Shown: one piece after another, positions 17,216-25,886 of the stretch
Numbering within the stretch: the first letter of the stretch is position 1
Layout: every line of letters starts with the position of its first letter
Source of the DNA: Litoreibacter arenae DSM 19593
GTDB lineage: Bacteria; Pseudomonadota; Alphaproteobacteria; Rhodobacterales; Rhodobacteraceae
Assembly: GCF_000442275.2 (NCBI RefSeq)
Contig: NZ_KE557306.1
Coordinates: 1,193,477 to 1,257,476 of the forward strand
DNA length: 64,000 bases
Direction: 5' to 3'
The notes under the pieces: generated by a model
The model's database searches: none
What the model was told of the DNA's origin: nothing
The model's input: the letters and a program-made list of their open reading frames with translations, nothing else
Position numbers and translations under genes: made by a program

Positions 17216-18862
17216 TTAGCGGCGGCGCACCTGACGGCAGATCAGAATGACCGGCAACAGCCCGATAGCCACGATCACCAGCGACGGCACCGCCGCGCCC
17301 TCCAGCCGCTCATCCGATGCCAGCCGGTAAGCCTGCACGGCGAGCGTGTCGAAGTTGAACGGGCGCAGAATCAACGTTGCAGGCAGTTCTTTCATCACAT
17401 CGACGAACACGATCAGCAGCGCGGTCAAAAGGCTGGGTTTAAGGATCGGGAAATGCACCCGCCGCAAGGTGCCGAACGCGGTCTGCCCAAGCGCGCGTGA
17501 TGCCATGTCCATATTCGCGTTCACCGCCACCTGCCCGCCCTCATACGCGCCCAAGGCGGCGGCAAGGAAGCGGATCATATAGGCCGCGACCAGCAACCAG
17601 ATAGAGCCGGTCACCAGCAATCCGGTCGAGATGTCGAACGTCGCCCGCATCCACGCATCCAGCGCGTTATCGAAATTGGCGAAAGGCACCATCAGACCCA
17701 CGGCGATCACCCCGCCCGGCACCGCATAGCCAAGTCGCGCAATGGAGGTGGATATGCGCGACAGCGGGCCATCATCCAGCCGTTGAAGGTAGCCCAGCGT
17801 GACCGCTGCTGCGACCGTGACGAGCGCAGCGACCCCCGCCAGCGTCACCGAGTTCAGGGCAAAGTCCCTGTAGCGCGCCGAAAGCAGGTTTTGCTCCCCA
17901 CCCAACCCCATGATGACCAGCGCAATCGCCGGAAGCACCCAGCCGAACAGCACGGGGATGACGCAAAGCAGCATCGCCCCCCACTTCGCCCAGCCGGTAA
18001 GCTGGATGGGTGCCATCGGCTCCTGACGCTTGCCGCCGTGGTATTTCGCACGTCCACGGGTCGAGCGTTCAAGGACCGCCAGCACCAGCGCCACCGACAA
18101 AATCCCAAGCGCCAGTTGCGCGGCCCCTGCCCTGTCGCCCAGCGAAAACCAGCTTGTGTAGATGCCCGTGGCAAAGGTTTGGACGCCGAAATAGGCGACG
18201 GTTCCGAAATCCGCGATCGTCTCCATCACCGCCAGCAAGACGCCCGATGCAATCGCGGGGCGCGCCATCGGGATCGAGACACGCAAGAACGCCTGCCATG
18301 GCGTTTTACCCAACGCCCGTGCGGCCAGAAACGACGTGGCGCTTTGTTGAAGGAAAGCCGCCCGCGCCAGAAGGTAGACGTAGGGATAGAGCACAAGGAT
18401 CAGCATCACCGCCGCCCCGCCAAGGGACCGGATTTCCGGAAACCAGTAGTCGCGCGGCCCCCATCCCGTCACGTCGCGCAGCGTCGACTGGACGATGCCG
18501 GGATGGTCCAGAATATGGGTGTAGGCATAAGCCAGCACATAGGCAGGGAATGCCAGCGGGATGACCAGCGCAATTTCCAGCAACTTCCGCCCCGGAAACT
18601 CCGTCATGGTCACCAGCCACGCAGCGCCGGTGCCGATCATCAGCGTCCCGACCGAGACCAGCAGGACCAGAAAGGCGGTCGTCCGCGTGTAGCGTCCCAA
18701 GACCGTGTCGGCCAGATGCTCCAGCGTATCACTGCCGCCCGTCACTGCCGCCAAGGCTACGGCGACCATCGGAAGAAGACACACAGCCGCAAGCACAACC
18801 GCAGCGCGGCGTAGGCTTTTGGGACCGGAGATGGTCTGGCGGGAACGTGAAAGGCTCAACAT
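17216..18862 (-). CDS. Ferric iron ABC transporter permease (FbpB type, two fused permease domains)
   Basis: 548 residues with about 12 hydrophobic segments, the fused double-permease size. Moves Fe(III) from the binding protein across the inner membrane. The permease EAA-like loops are seen as AARALGKTPWQAFLRVSIPMARPA (in part) near residues 178-200 and ASRALGQTAFGTLRRVHFP near 455-473. The partner binding protein is the convergent gene at 16121. The ATPase (FbpC) is not encoded nearby and must be supplied from elsewhere if the system is active. Confidence 0.92.
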   Translation of the reverse strand: MLSLSRSRQTISGPKSLRRAAVVLAAVCLLPMVAVALAAVTGGSDTLEHLADTVLGRYTRTTAFLVLLVSVGTLMIGTGAAWLVTMTEFPGRKLLEIALVIPLAFPAYVLAYAYTHILDHPGIVQSTLRDVTGWGPRDYWFPEIRSLGGAAVMLILVLYPYVYLLARAAFLQQSATSFLAARALGKTPWQAFLRVSIPMARPAIASGVLLAVMETIADFGTVAYFGVQTFATGIYTSWFSLGDRAGAAQLALGILSVALVLAVLERSTRGRAKYHGGKRQEPMAPIQLTGWAKWGAMLLCVIPVLFGWVLPAIALVIMGLGGEQNLLSARYRDFALNSVTLAGVAALVTVAAAVTLGYLQRLDDGPLSRISTSIARLGYAVPGGVIAVGLMVPFANFDNALDAWMRATFDISTGLLVTGSIWLLVAAYMIRFLAAALGAYEGGQVAVNANMDMASRALGQTAFGTLRRVHFPILKPSLLTALLIVFVDVMKELPATLILRPFNFDTLAVQAYRLASDERLEGAAVPSLVIVAIGLLPVILICRQVRRR

Positions 18863-18927
18863 GGCCCCCTGTCTCTACAAGCGCGAGCGGGCGATGGAAA
18901 GCGAAGACCTATGGAAACGCTCAGGCT

Positions 18928-21201
18928 CTAATGCGTCGTCTTGGCGCGCTCGACGGTGAAGAAGAAGTCCTTGGGGATGTCATCCATCAAGGCAACCTCG
19001 TCGGGGATCACGTCCGGCCCTGCCAGAAACACATTCGCGCCGAAGTGGTTGTGCATCCGCGACAGCCGCTCCATTCGCTCGCCGGTCAGGTCTTTGTAAA
19101 AGTTCGCGTAGTTCTCGGTTGACTTGAGTTCGTCGATCTTCTCGCGGTGCTTGCCAACGGAGTACTCATGCGCTGCCCGCAACTCGGGGTCGGCCATGAG
19201 CCGGTCGAATTCGGCTTGCAATAGCGGCAGCTTCGTCTGGGCTGACGCGTTCTCTTCCCAGTTGTTATTCATTCGAAACCAGTAGCTTAGCCCCTGATCC
19301 CGATCCACATGGTTCACCCGCCCACGGTCCCTCTTGACCAGAAAGCTCTCGGCGGAGCGCACGGCGTAGTGGTTCAGCGTCACCAGATCGTAGCCGTAGC
19401 TGTCCGTGGTCGAGCGCCAGCCGTTGCGGATCAGCTTCTTGGGCATTGGCTTGCCGGAGCCGTTGACCCATTTGATCTTGTCCCACAGGTCGGGTTTCAG
19501 ACCCTTAGGGCGGTGTACGCCCATTTTCTTGTAGATACCGATATTGCGGAACAGCGTCTTGAAGCCCCAGGCTTGATGCGGCTTGCGGCACAACTCCGGC
19601 GCGCAGCGGGTGAACTGGTTGATCAGAAATTCGTCTTTGTAGTCATGTACATCCGCGTTGCCATACAGCCGCCAGGTCAGCGAAATCATGTTCGCGTCAC
19701 CCACCGCCTTGTAGAGATCGTCCAGCTTGCCCTCGCCCACATGGATGTTGATAAACTCGTCCACGTCCATGGAAATCGCCCAGCCCGCGTTCTGGAAAAC
19801 CTCCTCCTTGTCGGCAGCGTCCAGCGCCCAATGCTGGGGCTTGAGATCAGAGCCGGCGAACTTGTTGTCACGCCGCTGTAGAATGCCACGGTCTTGCAAC
19901 AGGTCCAGAAGCTCGTCCGTGCCATCGTTGCAATCGTTGGTATAGACCAGAAAGTCATCCACCCCGATGGCGCGATGATAGGCGATCCATTCAAGGATAA
20001 ACGGCCCCTCGTTCTTCATGCAGGTGACAATCACCGTGCGCCCGCCTTCGATCGCTTTGCCCGCAGGTTCCTGCATCTTGCTTTCGGGGGGCCGGACGGG
20101 CTTGTGACCCCAGACATCCTGCGCCATTGCCAACAGGTGTTCGTCCTCGATCAACGAGGTTTTCGGCACCAGTTCCGCCGCATTGTAGTCCGGATGCCGG
20201 ATCGCCATGGCACGCAAAAACCCCATTGTTTCATCTGCTTGCGGCTCCGCATCGACGATCCTCACAAAGCGCCAGACCTTATCGCTACCCAGCCGCGCAG
20301 GGGCGATGCACCAGCGCCTGTTGGCGCGGGGGTTGTCGAACTGGCGGCAGATGTGATCGCCGAATGTCGGCTTCTTCTTGGGACGCACCCGCCACGGGTA
20401 GATACGTTGGCCGATCAGTTGGATCACCCCGACAGAGCTGTCATGCACCGCATCGAACGGCGCAGCGCCGGGGGCGAGCAGGTCCATCAGGTCAATATTC
20501 ATCACCGCCCGCGCACGTCCCAGAAAACGCCACTTGGCCCATTCGTAAAGCGACAGGTCCGCCAGCGGAGCAGTCTGTGGGTCAACGGGCAGATCGTCCA
20601 TCCGGTCCTTGCCTGGCGCATCGGGTGCATTGTACGGGTGCGACGCTGCGGGCAAGTCTCCAGCGCCAAGCGGCACGGCTGATTTCACATGCACCAGCCG
20701 TTTCAGACCGCATTCCTCCACCAATACCTTAAGTTTGCGCTCAAAACCCCTATCTGAATTAGATTTTTCACGATCCAGCATAAGCACGGCCTCCAACCCA
20801 TGCCCCGCGATATGGTAACGCAGCCAGTCCTCGATAACTTCTATCGTCTCACCGTTGCGCTCGACCATGCACACGTTCATGTCTTCGAACAGGTCGGTTT
20901 CAGGCTGTTGGACGGGCAGTGACAACACCCCGTTTTTCAAAGCCATCTTGATATGACCGGCGGGATGATCGGCCTGACCGATAAACATCGGGCCGCCATT
21001 GATCGTGCGTGCTTCTGAAAACGTCGCACAGCCCTCGCGCGGCTTTGGATCAAAAGGATCGTAGGACGTGCCGGACTTGAAAAACACCCGCAGGCCCATG
21101 CCGCCGACAGGGTCTTCCCAGCCGATGCAATCAAGCGCCGTAAGACCTTGACCCTCAACAACATTCAGGTCGCGCCTTTGGTAGATGTCAGTCTTTGCCA
21201 T
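18928..21201 (-). CDS. Large glycosyltransferase family-2-like protein with an additional degenerate N-terminal domain
   Basis: 757 residues from ATG 21201 (MAKTDIYQ); ATG 21213 is an alternative. The C-terminal half (about 385-705) is a Glyco_tranf_2_4-type domain: TCMKNEGPFILEWIAYH, YTNDCNDGT, the metal-binding DVDEF near 479-483, LTWRLYGN and LNHYAVRSAESF. The N-terminal half (about 105-265) repeats the same plan loosely (ERNGETIEVIEDWLRYHI, then VLMLDREKSNSD, then MNIDLMDLL) but lacks the DxDEF acid triad. It may be an inactive duplicate or a recognition domain. It overlaps the end of the upstream transferase gene by 14 nt. The sugar and acceptor are unknown. Confidence 0.85.
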   Translation of the reverse strand: MAKTDIYQRRDLNVVEGQGLTALDCIGWEDPVGGMGLRVFFKSGTSYDPFDPKPREGCATFSEARTINGGPMFIGQADHPAGHIKMALKNGVLSLPVQQPETDLFEDMNVCMVERNGETIEVIEDWLRYHIAGHGLEAVLMLDREKSNSDRGFERKLKVLVEECGLKRLVHVKSAVPLGAGDLPAASHPYNAPDAPGKDRMDDLPVDPQTAPLADLSLYEWAKWRFLGRARAVMNIDLMDLLAPGAAPFDAVHDSSVGVIQLIGQRIYPWRVRPKKKPTFGDHICRQFDNPRANRRWCIAPARLGSDKVWRFVRIVDAEPQADETMGFLRAMAIRHPDYNAAELVPKTSLIEDEHLLAMAQDVWGHKPVRPPESKMQEPAGKAIEGGRTVIVTCMKNEGPFILEWIAYHRAIGVDDFLVYTNDCNDGTDELLDLLQDRGILQRRDNKFAGSDLKPQHWALDAADKEEVFQNAGWAISMDVDEFINIHVGEGKLDDLYKAVGDANMISLTWRLYGNADVHDYKDEFLINQFTRCAPELCRKPHQAWGFKTLFRNIGIYKKMGVHRPKGLKPDLWDKIKWVNGSGKPMPKKLIRNGWRSTTDSYGYDLVTLNHYAVRSAESFLVKRDRGRVNHVDRDQGLSYWFRMNNNWEENASAQTKLPLLQAEFDRLMADPELRAAHEYSVGKHREKIDELKSTENYANFYKDLTGERMERLSRMHNHFGANVFLAGPDVIPDEVALMDDIPKDFFFTVERAKTTH

Positions 21202-22219
21202 GAACCTGTCCATACCGCCTGATCAGGTCGAGCGCCACCGCATCCGGAAGCTGTGCCGAGCCGTCTGCCAGCAACAGGCGGCCAAACAGCTTCAATTCCT
21301 CCGGCTGCTGCATCAGCGCCACGAACCGCCTGCTATGCCACGCACGGCAGGCAGCCTGCGCCTCTGCCACGCCGTCCAGCGCCAGCAACTCATCCAACTG
21401 TCCCTGCGTCGCGGGCACCATATGGGCGATCGAGCGCTCTTCGACGGTGTTGAAATTCCGCTCCACCCAGTAGGTCAAGTCGATCTGCTTTTGCTGGTGG
21501 TTGGGCAGCCCGCGTGCCCTCTTGAGCATGAAATCCGCCGCCGAGCGAACGGAGTAATGGTTCAATTGCACCATATCGCGGGCGATGGGCTTGCCCCAAA
21601 GCATGATCTGCCCGTCATTGGCGGCAAGGCTTTCCGGCACAGTCGCGCCAGAGCCGTCGACAATACGCGGAAGCCCGTGGCGCTCCGCCTTCTTCTGCTT
21701 GGGACGATGAACGCCCAACTGGCGAAACGGGCCTTCGCGTCGGAACAGGGATTTGAAGTAACTGCCAATGGCGGGATAAAGCAGATCCTCCGGCGCGGCG
21801 TGGGTAAAGCGTTTGGTCGTCAACCCATCCGATAGCCCCGCCTGTCCGGAATTCCCAAACAGCCGCCACGGCAGCAGGATCATGTCCGCATCAACCGCCC
21901 TGATCAGTTCAGGAATGGACGACAACCCACTGCCAAGATTCATAAATTCGTCGCAATCCAGGCACGCGACCCAATCCGCTCCCGCCACGGCAGGATGATC
22001 CCAAGCGGCCCGCAGCGCCCGCCATTGCGGGGGCTTCTTGCCGTCTTCAAGCGGCACATGGGTCACATCCGGCAGCAGGTCCAGCAGCGCCTCGGTCCCG
22101 TCCTCGCAATCATTGGTGTAGATTAGAAAATCGCTCACCCCTGCGGCGCGGTGGTGGGCGATCCATTCCAGCAGATGCGGCCCCTCGTTGCGCATGGTCG
22201 TGACGAGTGTGATCTTCAT
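21188..22219 (-). CDS. Glycosyltransferase family-2-like protein (Glyco_tranf_2_4 type)
   Basis: 343 residues, cytoplasmic. Starts MKITLVTTMRNEGPHLLEW and carries YTNDCEDGTEALL, DCDEFMNL as the DxD site (about residues 101-108), LLPWRLFGNSG, HRPKQKKAE and LNHYSVRSAADFMLKR, the same block order as the genes at 18928 and 23890. Transfers a sugar to an unknown acceptor. First gene of the minus-strand arm; a 138-bp divergent promoter region separates it from the plus-strand arm of the same cluster. Confidence 0.9.
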   Translation of the reverse strand: MKITLVTTMRNEGPHLLEWIAHHRAAGVSDFLIYTNDCEDGTEALLDLLPDVTHVPLEDGKKPPQWRALRAAWDHPAVAGADWVACLDCDEFMNLGSGLSSIPELIRAVDADMILLPWRLFGNSGQAGLSDGLTTKRFTHAAPEDLLYPAIGSYFKSLFRREGPFRQLGVHRPKQKKAERHGLPRIVDGSGATVPESLAANDGQIMLWGKPIARDMVQLNHYSVRSAADFMLKRARGLPNHQQKQIDLTYWVERNFNTVEERSIAHMVPATQGQLDELLALDGVAEAQAACRAWHSRRFVALMQQPEELKLFGRLLLADGSAQLPDAVALDLIRRYGQVHGKD

Positions 22220-22244
22220 ATGACGCCTGTTGCCCTTGTGACCC

Positions 22245-22260
22245 GGTTTTCAGGAAAACC
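22245..22260. promoter_or_regulatory. Inverted repeat in the divergent glycan-cluster promoter
   Basis: GGTTTTC, AG, GAAAACC: 7-bp arms around a 2-nt centre, inside the 138-bp gap between the two divergent glycosyltransferase arms. Possible operator; no known regulator match. Confidence 0.4.
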
Positions 22261-22357
22261 GAATCAGTTTTCCTTGCGTTTTAACCCCTCCTTTGCGAAA
22301 ATCGAAACAATCATAAAGAGATGACGGGGACTAACCCCGCTCGCGAGAGGCAGAAAC

Positions 22358-23893
22358 GTGTCCAAAGACTATGCAATTGCCCAGCTGTGGATCGGCGGCA
22401 ATTTATCCTACATGGAGCAGCTTTGCGCCGTGTCCTTCCGCGATGCGGGCCATCATGTCAAAATGTACACCTATGGCGATGTGGGCAACATTCCCGACGG
22501 AATCGAGATTTGCGACGCCAACGAGATCATGCCGCTCGGCAACGTGATCGCGCATAAGCGCACAGGCTCCCCGGCCCCGCAGGCGGACAAGTGGCGCTAC
22601 AACATGCTGGCCAAGACCGACGACCAGATATGGGCCGACACGGACGCCTATTGCGTGAAGCGTTTCACAACGCCGAACGGGCATTTCCACGGCTGGGAAA
22701 GCGCGCACCACATCAATAATGGCGTGGTCGGTTTGCCCGCCGACAGCGACACGCTGGCGGGATTGATCGACTTCACCTCGGATGAATATGCCATCCCGGA
22801 CTGGTTCTCGGATGAGTTGAAAGCCGAAATGCGTGCCAAGAAGGACGCGGGCGATCCGGTCCATGTGGGGGAGCAGTCCTGGGGCGTTTGGGGACCACAG
22901 GCCCTGACCCACTTCCTGCACAAAACCGGCGAGCACAAATACGCCATGCCGATTGAGGCCTTGTTCCCCATCAGTTTCAAGAAGCGCCGGATGATGCTGA
23001 AGCCGGACACCGACCTGAGCCATTACATCACCGACAACACGCTCTCGATCCATTTCTGGGGCCGACGCATGCGCATGCGCATTATCGAGCGTGAGAATGG
23101 CGAGCCGCATCCCGACAGCCTGATCGGCAAGTTGATCAAGAAGCATGGCATCGTGCCGTCCGACGCCCCCCTGCCAAAGTCGAACCCGCATAAGCCCAAA
23201 GAGCCGAAGATGATCCCCGGCACGGCGATCCCAGAGGTGACCAATGCCGACCGCAAAGGGCGCGGCATCTTGAACCTGACCGATATGGCGGACGAACGCG
23301 GTTTGGACCAGGGCAGCAGCAAGCACCGCTTTACCGAGCTCTATCAAATGCTGTTCAGCCCCCTGCGGGGGCGGGCGATCCATTTCGGGCTGCTGGGCCT
23401 CAGCGAGCCTGCCGCCGTGGATATGTGGCTGGAGTATCTGGCGAAAGCGAAGATCACCGGCGTCGATCTGGAGGCCTATTCCGGTGAGAAGGATGCGCGG
23501 CTGAAGACCGTTCGCGCGTCTTTTGACGCGGTCGAAACGCTGGAGCGCGCCACTGCGAAATCCGACCCGTTCGACGTGGTCCTTGATGACGCATCGCACG
23601 CGTCGCACCATCAGCAACATGCCTTTGCGGCGCTGTTTCCCAAGCTGAAACCGGGCGGACTCTACATCGTAGAAGACCTGCGGTTCCAGCCAAAAGCGCT
23701 GGAGAAATCCGGCTACCCGCGCACGGCTGTTCTGTTTCAGGGCTATCTGCACGACGGCGGCTTCGCCCATCCCGACGCGGACATTCAGGCAGCGTTGAAC
23801 GACTTTCGCGCCGACATTTCCGGCTGCTTCATTTTCCAAGCCCAATGGCACAAAGACAAACGCGACCAGGTCTTGGTGGTGCAAAAACGATGA
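22358..23893 (+). CDS. Glycosyltransferase-methyltransferase fusion protein
   Basis: 511 residues from a GTG start with GAGAGG 7 nt upstream. The N-terminal ~270 residues resemble DxD-sugar-type glycosyltransferases: IAQLWIGGNLSYMEQL, KWRYNMLAK, then WADTDAYC with the DxD at 94-96. A Pro/Lys-rich linker (about 265-300) leads to a C-terminal SAM-methyltransferase-like domain. This has VVLDDASHASHHQQHAFAAL near 407-426 and LKPGGLYIVEDL near 430-441, the pattern of the cephalosporin-hydroxylase/Methyltransf_24 group. The two-domain reading is inferred from motifs. The stop overlaps the next start (ATGA). Confidence 0.82.
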   Translation: MSKDYAIAQLWIGGNLSYMEQLCAVSFRDAGHHVKMYTYGDVGNIPDGIEICDANEIMPLGNVIAHKRTGSPAPQADKWRYNMLAKTDDQIWADTDAYCVKRFTTPNGHFHGWESAHHINNGVVGLPADSDTLAGLIDFTSDEYAIPDWFSDELKAEMRAKKDAGDPVHVGEQSWGVWGPQALTHFLHKTGEHKYAMPIEALFPISFKKRRMMLKPDTDLSHYITDNTLSIHFWGRRMRMRIIERENGEPHPDSLIGKLIKKHGIVPSDAPLPKSNPHKPKEPKMIPGTAIPEVTNADRKGRGILNLTDMADERGLDQGSSKHRFTELYQMLFSPLRGRAIHFGLLGLSEPAAVDMWLEYLAKAKITGVDLEAYSGEKDARLKTVRASFDAVETLERATAKSDPFDVVLDDASHASHHQQHAFAALFPKLKPGGLYIVEDLRFQPKALEKSGYPRTAVLFQGYLHDGGFAHPDADIQAALNDFRADISGCFIFQAQWHKDKRDQVLVVQKR

Positions 23894-24900
23894 GCCGGAA
23901 ACACCTGATCCTGACCTGCATGAAGAACGAGGGGCCGTATATCCTCGAATGGGTGGCCTATCACATGTCGATCGGGTTCGACCATTTTCTGGTCTATACA
24001 AACGACTGCGAGGACGGCACCGAGAAAATCCTGCGTCGGTTGGAAAACATGGGGCATGTCACTCATCGCCGCAATCCGGCCCGCGAAGGTGCCCGTGCCT
24101 CCCATCAGGTGCGGGCGTTCCGCAAGTCCACCAGGGAACAGGTCTACAAAGATCACGACTGGGTTGCGGTCATTGACGCGGATGAATTCATCAACATCCA
24201 TGCGGGCCGTGGTCAGATCACGGATTTGACCGCTGCTGCGCCGGATGCAAGGTGCATCTCATTGGCGTGGCGCCTGTTCGGCAGCGCCGATGTGACGTCG
24301 TTCCATGACGGTTTTGTCACCGAAACCCTGCGCCGCGCGGCGCCGCAGCACTGCCCCAGCCCCCCGCAAGCTTGGGGGATCAAGTCGATTCACCGCACCG
24401 ACGCTGTCGAACTGGTGGGCTGTCACCGGCCCAAATCCGTGCCAAATGACGACTGGGATGCGCTCAACTGGACCGGTCCTGCGGGTACACGCATGCCACA
24501 AAGCTATCACAAAAGCAGCTGGCGCATGAACCGCAGCACGATCAGCTACGAGTTCGGCCAGATCAACCACTATGCCGTCCGAACCCGTGAAAGCTTCCTG
24601 CTGAAATCCGCCCGTGGCCGCGCCTTTGGCGAAGGTCTGCGTGGCGCGGACTATTGGGCCGACATGAACCGCAACGAGGAGTACGACGCCACGATCCAGC
24701 CCAAGCTGGGCGCGATGAAGGACATCTATGACGACCTGATCAGCGACCCGAAACTGGGTCGACTGCATGACCGTGCCGTCCAATGGCACCGCGACCAGAT
24801 ACAACTGCTCATGGAAACCGAGACGGGCCGCGCCTTGTTCGATGCGATCTCACCCAAGCTCGACCTGTTTCCCGGCCTGCGCAAACGGGTCGCCGCATGA
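23890..24900 (+). CDS. Glycosyltransferase family-2-like protein (Glyco_tranf_2_4 type)
   Basis: 336 residues from the ATG overlapping the previous stop; a longer reading from 23845 lies inside that gene. LTCMKNEGPYILEWVAYH opens the domain, YTNDCEDGTEKIL follows, and DADEFINIHAGR gives the acid triad near residues 97-101. SLAWRLFGSADV, GCHRPKSVP and INHYAVRTRESFLLK complete the set. It is closest in layout to the C-terminal half of the 757-residue protein. Both ends overlap neighbours by 4 nt, so it is translated with the fusion protein and the hydrolase. Confidence 0.9.
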   Translation: MSRKHLILTCMKNEGPYILEWVAYHMSIGFDHFLVYTNDCEDGTEKILRRLENMGHVTHRRNPAREGARASHQVRAFRKSTREQVYKDHDWVAVIDADEFINIHAGRGQITDLTAAAPDARCISLAWRLFGSADVTSFHDGFVTETLRRAAPQHCPSPPQAWGIKSIHRTDAVELVGCHRPKSVPNDDWDALNWTGPAGTRMPQSYHKSSWRMNRSTISYEFGQINHYAVRTRESFLLKSARGRAFGEGLRGADYWADMNRNEEYDATIQPKLGAMKDIYDDLISDPKLGRLHDRAVQWHRDQIQLLMETETGRALFDAISPKLDLFPGLRKRVAA

Positions 24901-25859
24901 GCAAAGCGATCGACCTCAAAGCCCCCACCGAGGAGATGGACCGCGACGCGTGGAATGCGGAGCTGCGCGCGATGGGCGAGGAGCACGGATTTTTCGAAGA
25001 GCTTGGCGAAGATCACTCCGCCCTCTTCGTCCAATCCGGCAAGACGCTAATCGTCACGTTTGAAAATCTCGACCATGTGTTCGAGCATGGCAACCGCCTG
25101 CCTTGGGGCTTCGACTTCGTGCAAAAGCAGGGCTGGTCGATCCTCGGGCTGATGGCCCATGACTGGACATGGTATCGCGACGATGACGTGATCGCCTTCT
25201 TCAACCGCCTCAAGAAGGAAAAGTTTTTCGCCCAGTTCGACACAGTAGTGTTCTATGGCGCGTCGATGGGGGCCTATGCCGCCTGCGCTTTCTCCGCCGC
25301 CTGCCCGAAGGCCACTGTCGTGGCAATCTCTCCGCAGGCAACGCTGGACCGCGATGTCGCCTCTTGGGAGACACGCTACCAGAAAGCGTGGAAGCGCAAC
25401 TACAACAACGACTACGGCTATGCGCCCGACATGGTGGCCACGGCCAAAGACGTCTTCATTCTCTACGATCCGCTGGAGCCGCTCGATGCCATGCACGCGG
25501 CGCTCTTTCGCGGCAACAACATCACCAAGCTGAAATGCCGGTTCCAGGGCCACCGCATCGCGTCGGGGCTGATCCAGATGGGTCTCCTGAAGCCCGTGGT
25601 CGGGGCCTGCGTCGACGGCACTCTGACACGCACCAGCTTTTACAATATGCTTCGGGCGCGGCGCGACTTCCGCCGCTACCTGCGCGAGTTGATCCTGCGC
25701 ATTCCCGAAGACAAACATCCCCTGCTCATCGCCTTTTTGGCAGAGCGGGTTCTAAGCACCGGCAACGGTCCGGTGTTCCGCCGCAAACTGAACGCGGCAA
25801 ACGCGCTTTTGGAAGAGCGTGGTATAACGCCCCCCGGCAAAAGAGGGGGCCGCAAATGA
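24897..25859 (+). CDS. Alpha/beta-hydrolase-like protein of the glycan cluster
   Basis: 320 residues from ATG 24897 (ATGA overlap). A nucleophile elbow GASMGAY places Ser123. Asp191 (FILYDP) and His219 (FQGHR) follow at the spacing of a Ser-Asp-His triad. A second conserved block is ISPQATLD (145-151 region). No signal peptide, so it acts in the cytoplasm or on a membrane-linked substrate. The same domain recurs fused to a sulfotransferase in the next gene. It could be an esterase, deacylase or acyltransferase for a glycan or glycolipid; the substrate is unknown. Confidence 0.75.
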   Translation: MSKAIDLKAPTEEMDRDAWNAELRAMGEEHGFFEELGEDHSALFVQSGKTLIVTFENLDHVFEHGNRLPWGFDFVQKQGWSILGLMAHDWTWYRDDDVIAFFNRLKKEKFFAQFDTVVFYGASMGAYAACAFSAACPKATVVAISPQATLDRDVASWETRYQKAWKRNYNNDYGYAPDMVATAKDVFILYDPLEPLDAMHAALFRGNNITKLKCRFQGHRIASGLIQMGLLKPVVGACVDGTLTRTSFYNMLRARRDFRRYLRELILRIPEDKHPLLIAFLAERVLSTGNGPVFRRKLNAANALLEERGITPPGKRGGRK

Positions 25860-25886
25860 TGAAAACAGGCAAGGCGGGCAAGGTAC

